A stretch of DNA of 64,000 nucleotides, from the NCBI GenBank assembly GCA_010093485.1, contig MU001501.1:1195052-1259051 (forward strand). Reading direction: 5' to 3'. The notes below the pieces were generated by a model that worked only from the letters and a program-made list of their open reading frames with translations, searched no databases and was not told the DNA's origin. The translations under genes and the position numbers were made by a program. The DNA comes from Karstenula rhodostoma CBS 690.94 (Eukaryota > Ascomycota > Dothideomycetes > Pleosporales > Didymosphaeriaceae). Of the stretch, positions 59,981 to 64,000 are shown piece after piece. Numbering within the stretch: position 1 is the first letter of the stretch; every line of letters begins with the position of its first letter.

Positions 59981-60715
59981 GTGCACTAGACTAGATGTCG
60001 TGGTTTTCCAGTGGCGAGGCGAGTCATACATGCTCAACAAAAGGGGAGCGCTCGTGGGGATGAGGGGACGAAAATGGACTATACGATGATGGCATGAATG
60101 TGGTCTGGTCATGGTGCGCACAGCTATGCATGGATCACGGGCGTCTCGGGACTGCGTGCATGGGGCATGCTTGATTTGGCACGATTAGCATTTTTGGGGT
60201 CGGCGATATCTTGGAATGCAAGATGATGTAGTCATACTTGGTAGCAATGAAGAGAGAAATCACACGCCATGGTTGAATTTGGAGCCCGGAGGAGAGAAGA
60301 TATTGAGAGAGCTTCCCAAAATGAGTCACCTTGATTCACATAGTACTCGCTCAACCCACGAAATGTCTTCGCTCAGCAGACTCACAGCTCTGCACTAACA
60401 ACCAGACGCCATACCATCGTCTGTATCTTAGCAAAACTCCATAATAATGCTATTTGCTGTCTTCGCGCCTGCCATCTTGGACGGCTGTAATAACAAACAA
60501 CAATCCCACTCCCCCAGCCAAGGCGGCCAACACCAAAAACACCAAGGCAGACCGAAACCCAGCCGAAGCCCCCTCTTTTACCACATCCCAAGACGCCCAA
60601 GCGCCCAACCCGCAAAGTAGGACCAAGAATACCACACCCACGCGAAGGAAAAAAATAAATAAAGCATACATGATATACCTACAGACGCTCAAACCGCACT
60701 CCCCCTCCACACACC
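59981..60715. other. Convergent intergenic region
   Basis: About 735 bp between the eIF3e stop and the GH47 stop. It should contain both transcript ends. No other signal was recognised. Confidence 0.4.
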
Positions 60716-63699
60716 TCACGTCGGCCGCCTAAACGGATGCGCCTCCGTGTTAAACACCCACTCATCCAAACTCACCACACCAGGCTCGCTAAACAGCAGA
60801 TAAAAATACTTGAGCGTCTCAGCGAGCCAGAAGCTCTCCATCGAGTCGTTGAGATTGGGCGAGGTTTTGGTCACGTCGTCGATGGCCGAGTTGCCGTGCG
60901 CCGTCTTGGTGTGCTTGTCGATGGCTTCGAACATGCGCCAGCCGGCCGCGCGCCAGTAGGGGTCGCCCGTGATGCGGTACATGTACCAGACGGACTCTAT
61001 GGCTTCGGGACTGTGGGGGGGGGAGGTGTCAGCTAAACTACCAAGAGCAGGAGGGATGGGGTTAACCTACCGGAGGATGTATTCCCGGGCTTTGATCCTA
61101 GTGACGCCGAGCGGGAGGCGCTCTTCCAGCAGGCGGGTTTTGACGAACTCCTCGTGGCTGAGGGGGACCGAGGGTGAGTAGATGGCGGGGAACGTGGGCA
61201 TGACTTTACTCGGTATGGGCTCTTCTATGTCTTCGACTTCGGGCTGGACTTTGGTGGGAGAGTCTTCTTCATCTGCGGGTTCGCTGTCCACGTCTACGCC
61301 CCCGTTTTGTGCAGGCGATGCAGCATATTCGAGATCTGTTAGTTGTCGCTTGTCCAGCGGGCTGCTAGCAGCCGCCGTGGGCTCTGCTGCAGACAGCGCG
61401 ACGCCAGTCTTGACGGAGATGGGCATTGGCGTAGGCGTAGGCGATTCCATATACGCCTGCATCGCCTCATCGTACCATAGGCTCGCACTCTTGAGCCTGA
61501 CCTCATAATTCTTCATACCCTCCTCGTACTGCGTCTGCCTGTTCTCGTGGTCGGGGTCCAAAATCTCATAATAAAGCGTCTGGTTCCACGGGCAATTCTT
61601 TCGACTCTCGCAAGCCACACCCTCGAATGCCTCCGGCATGATACCTGTGGCGGTCATATTGTATGCCCACACACAGCCCTTTGTCAGCTTGGCAGCAATC
61701 TCGAGGTCCTTTGGTCTGTCAAAGATCTTGGCGCTCATGCCAAACATACCACCCGCGAAGCAGGTCAGATGTGCGTATTCGGGCTCCAGTTCGGTGGTGG
61801 CAGGCTCGCCTGGCTCTGCCTCTGAAATAAACCGCTTTCCAGAGAAGAGAACGTCATCACTGTTGGGCAGCATTGGCCTGAATATGAGATGCTTCTTCAT
61901 GACACCTGCGGACACTTCGTACATGGTACGATACTTTTCGACTTGGCCGCCCAGGAGTAGATATTGTTTTGGAAGATATTCGTAGGTGGAATCCGACATC
62001 CCGCCGAGAGTGTACTCTTCTCTTCCTCCACTGGATGACGGTCCAAAGCCGGGATTGTCGCAGGTGGGTTTAAGCGCGGTCGTTTCAGGATCGGATGGGA
62101 ATCCTGCGGCGGCAAGCTGACGCTTTTGCGGAGCAACCTTGGCGTCGCCAGGCCAGACAAATGACTCCTCGGGTGGCGGCTTCCACGTTGGATTCGGTCC
62201 ATTGGGCACGATCTCAAGGGGCGGTGGTTTCTTCAATGGGATGTACTTCTTGCCATCAGGCGAGAGCTCCTCGCCAGCAGTAGCTGCTGAATCGTCCTGA
62301 GCAGGCATGACCAAAGGCTTACTTGGATCGGCCTTTAGGTACGCGCCATTCTTGAGTGCTTCCTCCCATCCTGGGTCTTTTGCAGTTATCGGTTTCTGGA
62401 GAGGCTTGTTGACATCGGTGTTATAATTGTACTGAAGGCACCCTGAGGCATCGAAGTACGTCGGCCACATACCGGGGAGCCTCGTGTGATTTTGGTATCC
62501 TTCCAAATTATCCGTAATGCGAGCAACTGCATCATAGAATCGATCCTCGCCGGTGAGTTGTGCAAGATAAGTAAACTCCATCGCCAAGGAACCAATTTCA
62601 GCAAGAACGACACGATTGCTCGCAGGGTGGGAGTTGGAAGAGAGGTCACTGCGATTCGTCAATTCTGCAAGTTTCCAAGGAGGGTATTCACTTACGGCTG
62701 CCAGTAGTAGTACGTCTGTGGCATCCTGTTCGGTGTGTCGAATGCGGCCATCAGGATCTCGGCCAGCTCTTTCGCCTTAGTGAGCAGAATCTCGTGCTTC
62801 TTTCCGGCCATGTCGTACGCTGCAAGGAATCCTCCTAGGTAGCGAATCGTTGTCTCGAAGAGAGGAATATCAAAACGAGAGGTAGTTGTAAAGTCGATCG
62901 TCTCTACAGCCTTTACAGCCTCCTCAAACTCGTCCTTCAGCCCCATTATCCACAGCGTATCGAGAGCATCTACGAGCGTCGCACCCCAGCCCGCAAAAGG
63001 ATCTTTCTTCGATCCGGTTACCGGCAGAACCTCGTCGTGCAGCCATGCAAACTCCTTGTACCCAGACCATGAGCGTTTGAACACATCCTTGATCGTCCCC
63101 AACTTTGCCTCGCGGTCGGCCTTCTCCGCGTCCGTCTCTTTCTTGAATTCAGCCTGTATCTTAGGTATATGCTTCGGTTTTGCGGTGGGCAGCGCGATGA
63201 GCGATTCCGTCAGCACGGGATACTGTTCCTTGCTCTTGATCCAATGTATAGCTTCCAGACTGGATGATTGTAGGTCGTCCAGCGCAGCCTGTGCCGCATC
63301 TTCACCCGCACCCGGCGCAGGTGTCGCTTCTGGATGGGCAGCGTTGCCAACGTCCACATGCCCGACTCCTACTCCTACCCCTACGGGTATTGATTTTATG
63401 CCAGGCTCTGATGTAGATGTCTTCTTGGCAGGTCGAGCCACCGAAGCAATTGGCGGCGGGGTCTCCTTAACCTGGGGATTCTTCGCAGCAGGAACCTCCA
63501 CCCCGAACTGCTTCGTCTCTTTCGCAACCTGCGGGTTGGGCTCCCACTTCACTTGGGGGTCTGCATTCTCGCGGTGGCTCTGTGCAAAGCTCGTAGCTCT
63601 ATCCCTCCACGATGAATTTGAGCTCCCAAATTTGTATAGCGCAAGGACCACGAAGACGGCGAAAGCGAGGAAGACGCGGTATCTACGGAAACGGAACAT
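60716..63699 (-). CDS. Glycoside hydrolase family 47 alpha-1,2-mannosidase, type II membrane protein
   Basis: Three exons, 63699-62696, 62648-61071 and 61010-60716, encode 958 aa. Introns are 47 and 60 bp. Residues 7-24 form a membrane anchor after an Arg-rich start, followed by a stem of about 150 Pro/Ala/Val-rich residues. The GH47 (alpha/alpha)7 domain is recognisable throughout: [104 protein letters not shown] and [11 protein letters not shown], which carries the calcium-binding Thr. It should trim mannose from N-glycans in the ER or Golgi. The length greatly exceeds typical class I mannosidases (about 500-650 aa). Two low-complexity insertions, one before YEYLPKQ and one of about 90 residues before the last helices, account for the excess. 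Confidence 0.9.
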
Positions 63700-64000
63700 G
63701 GTGGGCGCCTAGTTAAGGTCGGCCGAGTCGCGTGGACTACGTGGGAGAAAGCCGCTGAGGGAGTGAGCGGTCCGCGAAAGAAGGTGCTACGTCGTTGCTG
63801 CCATTGGGGAAGTGCGCAAAGGAGGGAAAGAAAGGAAGAAGGAATCAGCTACGGCGGAGAAGGTACTTGCAGAAGACAGCGAGTGCTAACAGGAGGAATC
63901 TTTACATGGTTGCAGGTGAACACCTTCCACGGGCTTGGCTCGGAATCTTGAATGCCATATGCAGTCTAGCAAATGCTTGGTACTCTCAAACCATCCCCTT
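63700..64000. promoter_or_regulatory. Upstream region of the GH47 gene (to window edge)
   Basis: 301 bp immediately upstream of the GH47 start codon, presumed promoter and leader. It is purine-rich on the plus strand (pyrimidine-rich on the transcribed side) around 63790-63860. No ORF was recognised. Confidence 0.35.

Overview
The window is nuclear DNA of a filamentous ascomycete. Genes are split by short introns (about 46-80 bp) with GTAAGT/GTATGT-type donors. Fungus-specific families are common: a Fung_rhodopsin/PTH11-like protein, a DUF2985 membrane protein, an Spt10-like factor and a non-reducing PKS. The core is a 1,8-dihydroxynaphthalene (DHN) melanin locus with the order PKS, CMR1, trihydroxynaphthalene reductase. 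That order is known from Pleosporales such as Bipolaris/Cochliobolus and Alternaria, so a pleosporalean Dothideomycete is the best guess. The species cannot be fixed from sequence alone.

Layout. 1-5 kb: the N-terminus of a proline iminopeptidase running off the left edge (minus), a Kel3/KLHDC4-type kelch protein (plus) and an F-box protein (plus). 5-7.9 kb: a multi-exon membrane protein of unknown function (minus). 9.4-16 kb: a BTB protein, a fungal rhodopsin-fold membrane protein and a DUF2985 membrane protein, all minus. Between the first two lies a 636-bp AT-rich non-autonomous DNA transposon with 65-bp terminal inverted repeats. 17-25 kb: housekeeping genes, namely Spt10-like (plus), APC/C subunit Apc2 (minus), an FKBP with two possible starts (plus) and prefoldin subunit 3 (minus).

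27.4-53 kb is the melanin locus: a SAT-KS-MAT-PT-ACP-ACP-TE polyketide synthase (minus), the regulator Cmr1 (plus, two C2H2 fingers and one Zn2Cys6 cluster) and a T3HN reductase of the Brn1/Thr1 type (plus). The PKS should make 1,3,6,8-tetrahydroxynaphthalene, the reductase should act on tri- and tetrahydroxynaphthalene, and Cmr1 should activate both genes. No scytalone dehydratase was found here. Very large gene-free intervals (about 10.6 kb and 4.3 kb) separate these genes, unlike the dense flanks.

54.8-64 kb: a secreted repeat-containing protein of unknown function (plus), mitochondrial ribosomal protein mL49/Img2 (minus) in a head-to-head pair with eIF3e/Int6 (plus), and a large GH47 alpha-mannosidase (minus) whose upstream region reaches the right edge.

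Exon boundaries were placed by eye from splice consensus, reading phase and family conservation. Total coding lengths were checked for divisibility by three. No RNA genes, CRISPR arrays or origins were found.
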